Part shown: piece by piece, positions 1 to 7,405 of the stretch | Numbering within the stretch: the stretch's first letter is position 1 | Layout: each line of letters opens with the position of its first letter | Source: Elusimicrobiota bacterium | GTDB taxonomy: Bacteria > Elusimicrobiota > Elusimicrobia > UBA1565 | Reading direction: 5' to 3' | Assembly (NCBI GenBank): GCA_016218495.1 | Contig: JACRDU010000077.1 | Location: forward strand, 1-41,180 | Length of the DNA stretch: 41,180 bases | Notes under the pieces: model-generated | Database searches by the model: none | What the model saw: the letters and a program-made list of their open reading frames with translations, nothing else | Told to the model about the DNA's origin: nothing | Position numbers and translations under genes: made by a program

Positions 1-2210
1 GGCTGCTGGCCGCCGCCGTCGCGCTGGCCCTGCCCTTCGGCCAAGCCGAAGCGGCCGTCCTGCGCGTCATCACGGTGGCGCCCGGCGGGGCCGCTCCGGG
101 CGTGGCGCCCGTGCCGGCCCAGGCCGCGCCGCTGGCTCCGGGCGCCGCCTCCCTGGGGGCCGCGCCCACCCTGTCCCCCCTGCCGTCGGCCCTGCCCGGC
201 CCGCGCGTCCTGGGCGTGACGCCGGCCGTCCCGGCCGACGTGGCGGTGGCCCGCGCCCGCTATCCCGCCCTGGCCGCAACGCTCAGCGGGGCCGACCCCG
301 TCCGAGAGGCCGCCGCCCGGGCGGCCGCCTCCAGCCTCCCTCTGGTAGACGGCGAGCGGGCGCGCCGGTCCGGGGAGGGCCGCGTCGCGGCGCCGCAGGA
401 GGCCGGGGCGCAGGGCGGCGCCCAGGTAGACGTCGAGGGCGCCGGGGCGGCGGCCGCCAACGACCTGTCCAGCTCGCTGGCCGCGCTGGGGCCCGGGGCC
501 GGGAAGCTCTCGCTGCGCGAAGCCGTGGGCGCCGCCTTCGACGGGTCGGGCAAGTCGCGCGCCCAGGAGGTCGCCGCCGTCGATGCGCCGCTGGGCGCGG
601 CCGAGGTCTTCGGGCGCTCGGCCCGGGCGCTCAAGCTGCCCTCCGCCGAGGCCGACCGGCTCGCCGGGCTGGGCGACCGCGTCGCCCAGTGGCGCGGGGT
701 CCGCGCGGCCCAGGGCGAGGCCGCGCTAGCGGCCGAGCAGGCGGCGGTGCTGCGCGGCATCGACGACCTGGCCCGGGCCGCGGCCATCGGGCGCACGGAC
801 CCGGCCGTGCTGCGCGTGGCGGCCGACGTGGTCGGCCGGATGGCGCCCCAGAAGCTCGACGCCTTCATCGAGCTGGGGCTCAAGTTCGTCGGCACCGAGG
901 TGCCGGGGCGCTCCACCCCGTTCGCCATGGCCGGCAACGTCGAGCACATCGCACAGCAGCTGCTCGACCCCCTGCGCGAAGACGGGGCCGAGCTGGCCGC
1001 GGCCTTCAAGACGGACCGGCGCGAGACGCCCGAGCACTTCGTCAAGGCGCTAAAGGCCCTGCAGATAGCCACCGACACCGGCAAGCAGGAGAACCCCGCC
1101 GACCTCAAGGCCGCGCTGGCCCTGTTCAACCCGCCGGGCCCGGTCTCCTACATCAACAACTACATCCTGCCGCACGAGTACGCGTCGATGGTCTGGGCGC
1201 AGACCCTCGGGCGCCAGGCCGGCTTCACGCCCCGGGAGATCCTGGCCTTCCAGCGCCTCATCGCCAACCACAACTTCGGGCCGGACCTGACCCGCCCCGA
1301 GAACGCCCAGATGCGCGAGCACTGGTGGGCGAAGAACTTCCGCGAGCAGATGCTGCCGATGATGCAGGCCATGGGCATCGACGTCGAGGCCTACTTCAAC
1401 AAGGACGAGGAGGGCCGCCTCCAGTACAACCACACCCAGGGCCATCCCATCCCCCTCATGCTGTCGGTCTACGACCGGGCCATCGCCGTGCCGGCCAACG
1501 GCAACGGCATCGCCACCTGGAAGAAGTACGGGACCCAGGACTTCAACCAGAAGAAGGGCCGCCTCAAGGGCACCCGCGAGGCCAACGCCGCGGCCAAGGC
1601 CGGCCAGCTGCTCCGGCCCGACCCGGAGGGTGCCAAGGACGAGGAGGGCGTGCCCGGGCCGCTCTTCGAGTTCGACGGCCCGTCCATCATCTCGGCGATG
1701 GAGGCCACGGCGGACTGGGCCGAGCAGCATGTGGAGTCGCTGTGGTCGTCGGTGTACGCCGCCCTGCCCGCGGAGAGCCCCGTGCGGGCGCGCTATCCCG
1801 ACGCGGCGAGCTTCAGGCAGTTCCCCCCGTACTACAGGCACCGCAAGTCGATCGGCTCCCTGGTCCAGGTGCTGCGCTATGCGCGCGCGGCCAACCCGCA
1901 GGGCCCGACCAACCGCGCCGACATCGTGCCCAAGGACGGCGTGGCCTACTACGAGGTTCCCCAGGGCGAGCTGGCCGGCGTCTACCGGGTGACCCTGGAG
2001 CGCGTCGGGCCGGGCGCCTTCGACCAGCGCTCCACGGACTACTCCTACGCGGCCAGGCTGGAGGTCCGCGGCACGCCCGGCGACCCGGGCGGGGGCTGGA
2101 AGACGCCGACGGGGCCGCGCTTCGGGACCGGGGCGGGGAAGATCGCAGTCTCGGGCGTCGACCCCGTGGCGCTCTACACCGACCTCATCCGCGCTGAGCG
2201 GGGCCTGTAG
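1..2210 (+). CDS. Secreted protein of unknown function, Ala/Pro-rich leader, possible degenerate HD-like domain (5' partial)
   Basis: The frame is open to the left edge, so the true start lies outside the window; the first full codon is at 3. The visible N-terminus (LLAAAVALALPFGQAEA) is the hydrophobic core and cleavage region of a signal peptide, followed by about 60 residues rich in Ala, Pro, Leu and Val, then an Ala-rich, probably helical stretch. A better conserved-looking region lies around 1100-1760. It has His in LPHEYA, NHNFG at the place where HD phosphohydrolases have an HDxG motif, then HTQGH and SVYDRA. This spacing recalls the HD superfamily (H...HD...H...D), but the HD Asp would be Asn, so activity is doubtful. 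I do not recognise the family. The stop lies 1 bp from the stop of the convergent acyltransferase gene. Confidence 0.8.
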   Translation, partial: LLAAAVALALPFGQAEAAVLRVITVAPGGAAPGVAPVPAQAAPLAPGAASLGAAPTLSPLPSALPGPRVLGVTPAVPADVAVARARYPALAATLSGADPVREAAARAAASSLPLVDGERARRSGEGRVAAPQEAGAQGGAQVDVEGAGAAAANDLSSSLAALGPGAGKLSLREAVGAAFDGSGKSRAQEVAAVDAPLGAAEVFGRSARALKLPSAEADRLAGLGDRVAQWRGVRAAQGEAALAAEQAAVLRGIDDLARAAAIGRTDPAVLRVAADVVGRMAPQKLDAFIELGLKFVGTEVPGRSTPFAMAGNVEHIAQQLLDPLREDGAELAAAFKTDRRETPEHFVKALKALQIATDTGKQENPADLKAALALFNPPGPVSYINNYILPHEYASMVWAQTLGRQAGFTPREILAFQRLIANHNFGPDLTRPENAQMREHWWAKNFREQMLPMMQAMGIDVEAYFNKDEEGRLQYNHTQGHPIPLMLSVYDRAIAVPANGNGIATWKKYGTQDFNQKKGRLKGTREANAAAKAGQLLRPDPEGAKDEEGVPGPLFEFDGPSIISAMEATADWAEQHVESLWSSVYAALPAESPVRARYPDAASFRQFPPYYRHRKSIGSLVQVLRYARAANPQGPTNRADIVPKDGVAYYEVPQGELAGVYRVTLERVGPGAFDQRSTDYSYAARLEVRGTPGDPGGGWKTPTGPRFGTGAGKIAVSGVDPVALYTDLIRAERGL

Positions 2211-2211
2211 C

Positions 2212-3147
2212 TCAGGTCCGGGAGTAGGTCGGCGTCCCGTCCGGCCAGACCGTGTTCTTGAAGCGCCGGTGGCCCCACAGCCACTGGGCCGGGTGCTTGC
2301 GGATCCAGGCCTCGGCCACCGCGCTCAGCCGCTGCGTGGATTCCGCGTGGTCCGCCATCCAGTCCCCGCGCTCCATCTCCGGCGCCACCTCCAGATGGAC
2401 CGTGCCGTCGTCCAGGCGGTGCAGGACCAGCGGCAGCAGGGCGGCCCCGGTCCGGTGGGCCAGCGGCCCGAGCACGGAGAGGGTGTCGGTCTCGACGCCG
2501 AAGAAGCGCGCCTTCACGCCCGCCGGCGGGGCGATGTACTGGTCGATCATGAACCCCATCGTCTCGCCGTTCTTGAGGCCGCGCAGCACGATGGGCATGG
2601 TCCGGGGCTGGTAGGCGGCGGCGATGCCCACCTCGAGGCGCGCCGCCTCGACGCGCCGCATCAGCCAGTCCGGGGTCAGGCGGCGCGTGACGATGGTGGA
2701 GGGAAAGCCCCGGGTCCCGCCCACGGCGGAGGCGATCTCCCAATTGGCGGTGTGGGCGGAGAAGAAGAGCACCCCCTTGCCGCGCGCCAGGGCGCGCTCC
2801 CAGTTCTCGCGCCCGGCGATCTCGCTGTGGGCCAGGGTCCAGCGCTTCCAGTGGCCGGGGACGGGGGAGAAGATGTGCAGCAGCTCGAGGATGAGCCGGC
2901 CGTAGTGCTCGAAGTTCGCGCGCAGCAGGCGGGCGCGGCCCGCCGCGTCGAGCTCGGGCAGGCAGTGGCGCATGTTCTCCTCGGCGATGAGGCGCCGGCG
3001 CCGGTCCACGCGCAGCGCCAGGCGGCCGAGCAGGGCGCCCAGGGACATCTCCCAGGAGCGCGGCAGGCCCGAGACGCCCAGGCCCAGCGCGGTGAGGACG
3101 AGCCAGAGCGGCGCCGCCAGCCAGACCGGCATCCGCCTGGCGGCCAT
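2212..3147 (-). CDS. Lipid A biosynthesis acyltransferase, LpxL/HtrB family
   Basis: A 311-residue protein with a hydrophobic N-terminal anchor and the LpxL/LpxM/HtrB fold. The catalytic HX4(D/E) motif is visible as HTANWE, preceded by GKGVLFFSA, and a second conserved block reads GETMGFMIDQY. The C-terminal HPAQWLWGHRRFK is the usual family ending (WxHRRFK). Length matches the family (about 300). Members transfer a secondary acyl chain to lipid A precursors at the inner membrane, which implies an LPS-bearing diderm. The ATG lies 3 bp after the stop of the potassium channel gene, so the two are cotranscribed. Which acyl position it serves (LpxL or LpxM type) cannot be decided from sequence. 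Confidence 0.92.
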   Translation of the reverse strand: MAARRMPVWLAAPLWLVLTALGLGVSGLPRSWEMSLGALLGRLALRVDRRRRLIAEENMRHCLPELDAAGRARLLRANFEHYGRLILELLHIFSPVPGHWKRWTLAHSEIAGRENWERALARGKGVLFFSAHTANWEIASAVGGTRGFPSTIVTRRLTPDWLMRRVEAARLEVGIAAAYQPRTMPIVLRGLKNGETMGFMIDQYIAPPAGVKARFFGVETDTLSVLGPLAHRTGAALLPLVLHRLDDGTVHLEVAPEMERGDWMADHAESTQRLSAVAEAWIRKHPAQWLWGHRRFKNTVWPDGTPTYSRT

Positions 3148-3150
3148 GTC

Positions 3151-4149
3151 CTAGACGGCGGCTTTGAGGCGGGCGATCTCCTCGGTGGACCCGAGGACGA
3201 CCAGGACGTCCCCGGCCTCCAGCGCCTGCTCTTCCGGCGGATTGATGGAATAGCGGCCGCTCTTGGACTCCTTGACGGCGACGACGGCCGGCGCGCGGCC
3301 ACAGACCTCGAGCCGCCCGAGCGGGCGGCCGACCAGCCGCGAGCCGGCCGCGACGGAGACCTCCTCGAACCGGTAGGTGTAGGAACGGTCGCGGATCATC
3401 GAGTCGAGGAAGCTGACGGTGATGGGCCGCACCATCTCGGAGGCCAGGCGCAGCCCGCCGATGTGCGGCGAGCTGACCACGGCGTCCGCGCCGCAGCGCG
3501 CGAGGCGGTCGCGGTGGCGCGGCTCGTGGAGCTCGCTGACCACGCGCACAGCGGGGTTGAATTCCTTGGCCGCAAGGGCCAGCACGATGTTGTCCTGGTC
3601 GTTGCCCAGCGTGCAGAAGATGCCGCGGGCGCGCTTGATGCCGGTGCGCTCGAGGACCTCGTCGTGCAGGGCGTCGCCGTGCACGACCAGCAGGCCCTCG
3701 CGCTCCAGCTCGGCGGCCTTCTCGGCGTCGCGCTCGATGATGACGACGGGGCGCTTAGTGCTGGTCAGCTCCTCGAGGATGACCCGGCCGGTGTGGCCCA
3801 GGCCCGAGATGATGAAATGCTGCTCGAGGGCTTTGATGCGCTGCTCCATCTTCTTCCTCCGCATGACGTTCGACAAGCCGCCTTCGACCAGGATGGCGGT
3901 GAGCTGGGAGAACGCGTAGGCCGTGACGCCCAGGCCCATCAGGATCAGGAAGATGGTGAACACCCGGCCCGGCGTGTTGAGGGGGTTGGTCTCGCCGTAG
4001 CCGACGGTGCCGACGGTGATGACCGTCATGTAGAGGGCGTCGAAGGCGCTCCAGCCCTCCACCAGCATGTAGCCGGCGGTGCCCACGCTCAGCACCGCGC
4101 CCAGCAGGACGGCGACCTGGGTCAAGCGGCGGCGGATGTCTTCTTCCAT
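3151..4149 (-). CDS. Potassium channel protein with TrkA-N/TrkA-C (RCK) domains
   Basis: A 332-residue two-TM channel. TM1 is at about residues 10-32, the pore helix and selectivity filter (ITVGTVGYGE) at about 43-55, and TM2 at about 60-90. After a charged linker comes a Rossmann RCK_N domain (IISGLGHTGRVILEEL, GxGxxG) that binds nucleotide, then a TrkA-C domain near the C-terminus (DVLVVLGSTEEI). This is the MthK/Kch plan of a ligand-gated K+ channel. A TATAAT hexamer at 4157-4162 sits 7 nt before the ATG with no Shine-Dalgarno sequence, so the mRNA is probably leaderless. The lipid A acyltransferase follows 3 bp downstream. Confidence 0.95.
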   Translation of the reverse strand: MEEDIRRRLTQVAVLLGAVLSVGTAGYMLVEGWSAFDALYMTVITVGTVGYGETNPLNTPGRVFTIFLILMGLGVTAYAFSQLTAILVEGGLSNVMRRKKMEQRIKALEQHFIISGLGHTGRVILEELTSTKRPVVIIERDAEKAAELEREGLLVVHGDALHDEVLERTGIKRARGIFCTLGNDQDNIVLALAAKEFNPAVRVVSELHEPRHRDRLARCGADAVVSSPHIGGLRLASEMVRPITVSFLDSMIRDRSYTYRFEEVSVAAGSRLVGRPLGRLEVCGRAPAVVAVKESKSGRYSINPPEEQALEAGDVLVVLGSTEEIARLKAAV

Positions 4150-4156
4150 CCCCCGG

Positions 4157-4162
4157 ATTATA
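4157..4162 (-). promoter_or_regulatory. -10 element for the K+ channel/acyltransferase operon
   Basis: Perfect TATAAT on the minus strand, 7 nt before the ATG at 4149, so transcription should start at or within 1 nt of the start codon. The -35 is poor. Confidence 0.6.
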
Positions 4163-4170
4163 GGAAATGC

Positions 4171-5154
4171 CTACTTGCGCAGACGGCTGGAATCGCGCAA
4201 GGCCCCGGAGGCGTCGTAGAACTCGAAGACGGCCTCGCGGCCCTCCAGGGTGACGGCGAGGAAGCCGTGCTCGACGACGGTCTTGGCCGACCAGGGGGCG
4301 GAGGACTTCACGGGGCGCAGGCGGGCCCCGCCCGTGCCGACGACGAAATAGACGGCCGGCCCGACGGGGCGGGTGCGCTCGTAGTGGTGGTCGTGCCCTT
4401 GGAAGACGGCGTCGACCCGGTGCCGGTCGAACAGCGGCCCGAACGTACGCCGCATGGAATCGGAGCCGCCGCGCGGCCCGGTCGAGTAGAGGGGAACATG
4501 CATGAGGACGAACTTCCAGGGGGACTTCGCTGCGGCCAGGTCCGCCTCGAGCCAATCGCGCTGCGCAGCACCCGGGTCGTTGGTGTCGAGGACGGCGAAG
4601 TGCGCGTCGCCGGCCTCGAAGGAGTAATAGGGCGGCCGGCGGAAGACGCGGGCGTACCCCTCGTCGAGGCGGTGCCGGCCCTTCTCCCGGTCCGTGGTGT
4701 TCCCGTAGTCGTGGTTGCCCGGGGCCGGGAAGACGGGGCGCCGGGAGAGCAGGCCGCCGTAGGGCGCGAAGAAGCGCGCGTCGTAGCGGGCGTCCTTGCC
4801 GCTGGGGTAGACCACGTCGCCCGCGATGAGCAAGAGGTCGGGCAGCCAGGAGGCCAGCACCTTCGCCGTCTCCATCTGGCCTTTCGAGCCCGACCCCGCG
4901 TCGCCGAAGACGGCGAAGCGCAGGGGCTTGCCGGCGGGCGGCAGGGTGCGCGCCGTCCAGGAGCCCTCCCGCCCCGGGATGCTGTATTGGAAGTCCGCCC
5001 CGGCGGCCAGGTCGTCCCAATCCGAGCAGGCGTCCTGCCCGCCGGCGTCGCGCCAGCAGGCGCGCGCCGAGACCGAGGACGCGTCGACGAGGTAGGGGCC
5101 GCGGACGGCGGCGAGGGCCGAGACGGCCAGCAGGGCCAGCAAGGGAGCCGTCAC
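4171..5154 (-). CDS. Secreted calcineurin-like metallophosphoesterase (purple acid phosphatase-like)
   Basis: A 327-residue protein, GTG start, with a signal peptide (LLALLAVSALAAVRG). The metal-binding motifs appear in order: FGDAG (about residue 83), AGDVVY (about 110), GNHDYG (about 146), MHVPLYSTG (about 218) and GHDHHYER (about 252). These are the di-metal ligands of calcineurin-like phosphoesterases, and the arrangement resembles extracellular purple acid phosphatase/alkaline phosphatase D-like enzymes. It probably hydrolyses phosphomonoesters outside the inner membrane; the substrate is unknown. It is divergent from the MATE gene with only 26 bp between the two starts. An ATG-less GTG start is chosen because the signal peptide begins there. 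Confidence 0.9.
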   Translation of the reverse strand: MTAPLLALLAVSALAAVRGPYLVDASSVSARACWRDAGGQDACSDWDDLAAGADFQYSIPGREGSWTARTLPPAGKPLRFAVFGDAGSGSKGQMETAKVLASWLPDLLLIAGDVVYPSGKDARYDARFFAPYGGLLSRRPVFPAPGNHDYGNTTDREKGRHRLDEGYARVFRRPPYYSFEAGDAHFAVLDTNDPGAAQRDWLEADLAAAKSPWKFVLMHVPLYSTGPRGGSDSMRRTFGPLFDRHRVDAVFQGHDHHYERTRPVGPAVYFVVGTGGARLRPVKSSAPWSAKTVVEHGFLAVTLEGREAVFEFYDASGALRDSSRLRK

Positions 5155-5167
5155 CGGGGTAACTTAG

Positions 5168-5173
5168 TAAAAT
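5168..5173 (+). promoter_or_regulatory. -10 element for the MATE gene
   Basis: TAAAAT ends 7 nt before the TTG start at 5181, which predicts a leaderless transcript. The -35 is weak. Confidence 0.4.
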
Positions 5174-5180
5174 CGGACGC

Positions 5181-6506
5181 TTGAAACCCCCCACCTGGCC
5201 GGAAGCCCGGGCCATGCTGTCGTTGGCCGTTCCCATCGCGGGCCTGCAGCTGGGGCTCATGCTCTACGGCGTCGTCGACATGATGTTCCTCGGCCGCCTC
5301 GGCCCGCTGGCGCTGGCCGGCGTGGGCGTGGGCAACGCGGTGTACTTCGGGATGTTCATCGCCGGGCTGGGGGCGATGCTGGGCATCGACCCGATGGCGT
5401 CCCGCGCTTGGGGGGCGGGCAAGCCCGCCGTCTGCGCCGGGGTCTTCATGCACGCCCTGGTACTCGCCGCCGGCGTGGGGGCCGTCCTCTTCGTCGGCAC
5501 CTTCGCGGCGGGGCCGTTCTACCGTCTGGCCGGGGTCGACGCCCCGGTGGCGCGGACGGCGCTGGATTTCCTGGGCGTGCTGCGCTTCATGATGTTCCCG
5601 GGCCTGCTCTTCGTGGCTTGCCGGCAGTACCTGCAGTCGATGGACGAGACCGCTCCCTTGATGTGGGCCATCGGGCTGGGCAACGTCCTCAACGCCTTCC
5701 TCAACTGGCTGCTCATCTTCGGGAACCTGGGCTTCCCGGCCCTGGGCGTGCGGGGCAGCGCCCTGGCCAGCCTGACCTCGACGTCGTTCATGCTCGCCGT
5801 GGTGGGCTGGGCCGCGGCCCGGCGCGTGCGCGCGTCACAATGGCGCTACCACGGCTGGCACCCCAGCGTGTTCGGCGAGCTGCTGGCCCTCGGCGTCCCC
5901 GCCGGCCTGCAGACCCTGGCCGAGGTGTGCGCGTTCGGGCTGACCACCGTGCTGATCGGCCGCCTGGGCCCGGTGCCCACCTCCGGGCACCAGATCGCCC
6001 TCAACCTGGCCAGCGTCACCTTCATGGTGCCGCTGGGCATCTCGATGGCGGCGGCGGTCCGCGTGGGCCAGGGGATCGGCAGGGGGGACCGGCCCGGCGC
6101 CGCCCGCGCCGGCGACTCGGCGGTGTTCCTGGGCGTGGCCTTCATGGGCGCGATGGCCCTGGTCTTCTGGGCCGTCCCGTCCGCCCTGGTGCGGCTCTAC
6201 ACCCACGACCCGGCCGTGCTGGCCGTGGCCGCGCCGCTCATCCTCATCGCCGCCGTCTTCCAGGTCTTCGACGGGGCGCAGGTCGTCCTCACCGGGGCGC
6301 TGCGCGGGCTGGGCGAGACGCGCCTGCAGCTCTGGGCCAACATCGCCGGGCACTGGCTGCTGGGCATCCCCGTGGGCGCCTTCCTGTGCCTGCGCCTGGG
6401 CTGGGGCGCGCGCGGCCTCTGGCTGGGCCTGTGCTCCGGTCTCGTCCTCACCGCCGGCCTGCTCTACTGGGCCTGGCGCGAGAAGAGCGCTCCCCTGCGC
6501 ACTTGA
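5181..6506 (+). CDS. MATE family multidrug/cation efflux transporter
   Basis: A 441-residue polytopic membrane protein with about 12 hydrophobic segments in two similar halves. Family features include the N-terminal LAVPIAGLQLGLMLYGVVDMMFLGRLG and the matching second-half LGVPAGLQTLAEVCAFGLTTV, and HQIALNLASVTFMVPLGIS. MATE proteins export drugs or metabolites in exchange for Na+ or H+. The TTG at 5181 is taken as start because it gives a short cytoplasmic tail before TM1 and lies right after a -10-like TAAAAT; an ATG at 5214 is the alternative. The stop is 1 bp from the stop of the convergent FKBP gene. Substrate unknown. Confidence 0.93.
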   Translation: MKPPTWPEARAMLSLAVPIAGLQLGLMLYGVVDMMFLGRLGPLALAGVGVGNAVYFGMFIAGLGAMLGIDPMASRAWGAGKPAVCAGVFMHALVLAAGVGAVLFVGTFAAGPFYRLAGVDAPVARTALDFLGVLRFMMFPGLLFVACRQYLQSMDETAPLMWAIGLGNVLNAFLNWLLIFGNLGFPALGVRGSALASLTSTSFMLAVVGWAAARRVRASQWRYHGWHPSVFGELLALGVPAGLQTLAEVCAFGLTTVLIGRLGPVPTSGHQIALNLASVTFMVPLGISMAAAVRVGQGIGRGDRPGAARAGDSAVFLGVAFMGAMALVFWAVPSALVRLYTHDPAVLAVAAPLILIAAVFQVFDGAQVVLTGALRGLGETRLQLWANIAGHWLLGIPVGAFLCLRLGWGARGLWLGLCSGLVLTAGLLYWAWREKSAPLRT

Positions 6507-6507
6507 T

Positions 6508-7134
6508 TTACTTGATGTCGAGGAGCTCGACGTCGAAGAGCAAAGTGGCGCGCTCGGGGATGACGGGCGGGCGGCCGCGCTCGCCGTAGGCGATGGGGTA
6601 CGGGCAGATGACCTTGGCCTTGCCGCCGATGCCCATCAGCTGCAGCGCCTCGGTCCAGCAGGGGATGACGCCGTTGAGGGGGAAGTCCATCGGCTGGCCG
6701 CGCTGGACCGAGCTGTCGAAGACCCGGCCGTCGGGGAAGGTCCCGTGGTAATGGGCGTTGACCGTGTCCGTCTCCTTCGGGCGGCGCTGGCCGCCGGCCT
6801 TGACCTCCGTGAAGATGAGTCCGGAGGGCAGCACCTTGGCGCCGGGCTCCTTGGCGTAGGCCTCGAGCTGCTTGAGGCGGCGGGCCTCGTCGGCCTCGCG
6901 CCTGAGGCTCAGGAGCGGCACGCGCAGGTCCTTGGGGTCGGTCTTCAGGGGCTTTTCGGCGGCGGCGTCGGCCAGCCCGTCCGAGACGGCCTTCACGTCG
7001 GCGGCCTTGAGCATGTAGTCCTGGGCCAGCTGGGCGCCTAGGGCGTAGAGCACCTGGGAGCGCTCGAGCGGCGGGGTGGGCGTCGGTTCGGCGGCGAAGG
7101 CGGCGGCGGCCAGGGCGAGGGTGATGAGGGTCAT
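6508..7134 (-). CDS. FKBP-type peptidyl-prolyl cis-trans isomerase, exported
   Basis: A 208-residue FkpA/Mip-like protein. It has a signal peptide (MTLITLALAAAAFA), an N-terminal helical FKBP_N-like dimerisation region (LYALGAQLAQDYMLKAADVK) and a C-terminal FKBP domain with the core motifs HYHGTFPDGRVFDSS, FPLNGVIPCWTEAL and YPIAYGERG. It should catalyse prolyl isomerisation and act as a folding chaperone in the periplasm. The ATG at 7134 is chosen over a longer frame reaching 7338 because it has an AAGGAG site 5 nt upstream and starts a clean signal peptide; the extension is basic and lacks family character. The conserved active-site tryptophan region reads IPCWTEAL, as in FkpA-type enzymes. 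Confidence 0.92.
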   Translation of the reverse strand: MTLITLALAAAAFAAEPTPTPPLERSQVLYALGAQLAQDYMLKAADVKAVSDGLADAAAEKPLKTDPKDLRVPLLSLRREADEARRLKQLEAYAKEPGAKVLPSGLIFTEVKAGGQRRPKETDTVNAHYHGTFPDGRVFDSSVQRGQPMDFPLNGVIPCWTEALQLMGIGGKAKVICPYPIAYGERGRPPVIPERATLLFDVELLDIK

Positions 7135-7405
7135 GGTTCTCCTTGGGACGGCCAGCGCGATATTAGCAGAAATGGGAAACGACGCAGTCCCCCGACGGAT
7201 CGAGCGACCCCCCCGGGGGGCCGCTCGGGGTCGACGCTCCAACGGTCGCGCCGACCGGGTACGGAGCATCGTGCTGCAATCTTTTTTGGGGGAATGCCCG
7301 ATGAAACGTCGTTTCATGAGGTCATCCGCAAAAATCAAATTGCATCATATTGTGCCGATCCGTTGAGGGGGGCCTTCTCCCGTTTCTAGAAATGGTAGTT
7401 TCCCC
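7135..7405. promoter_or_regulatory. Divergent intergenic region with several dyads
   Basis: This 271-bp gap separates the FKBP and RNase R genes. A minus-strand TAATAT at 7160-7165 may be the FKBP -10. Three dyads are visible: a GC-rich imperfect inverted repeat at 7201-7227 (CGAGCG ... CGCTCG arms around a C/G run), a perfect 17-bp inverted repeat at 7301-7317 (ATGAAACG-T-CGTTTCAT), and TTTCTAGAAA at 7383-7392. The right part is clearly AT-richer than the surroundings. I see no convincing gene here. Confidence 0.5.
7301..7317. promoter_or_regulatory. Perfect 17-bp inverted repeat, candidate operator
   Basis: ATGAAACG, one central T, then CGTTTCAT. It lies about 90 bp before the RNase R start in an AT-rich part of the gap, a typical size for a dimeric repressor site. 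No regulator is identified. Confidence 0.4.

Noticed and set aside
5161-5166. Minus-strand TAAGTT as the -10 of the metallophosphatase gene
   Set aside because: It matches only three of six consensus positions and has no -35; too weak to annotate, although the spacing to the GTG would fit.
2269-5184. Very long plus-strand open frame (971 codons) opposite three minus-strand genes
   Set aside because: It is antisense to the acyltransferase, channel and phosphatase genes, which have clear family motifs. Its translation is low-complexity (G, A, R, D, V), as expected from a GC-rich shadow frame.
7135-7338. N-terminal extension of the FKBP gene to 7338
   Set aside because: The ATG at 7134 has a good AAGGAG site and begins a signal peptide; the extension is basic, without family character, and covers the dyads.
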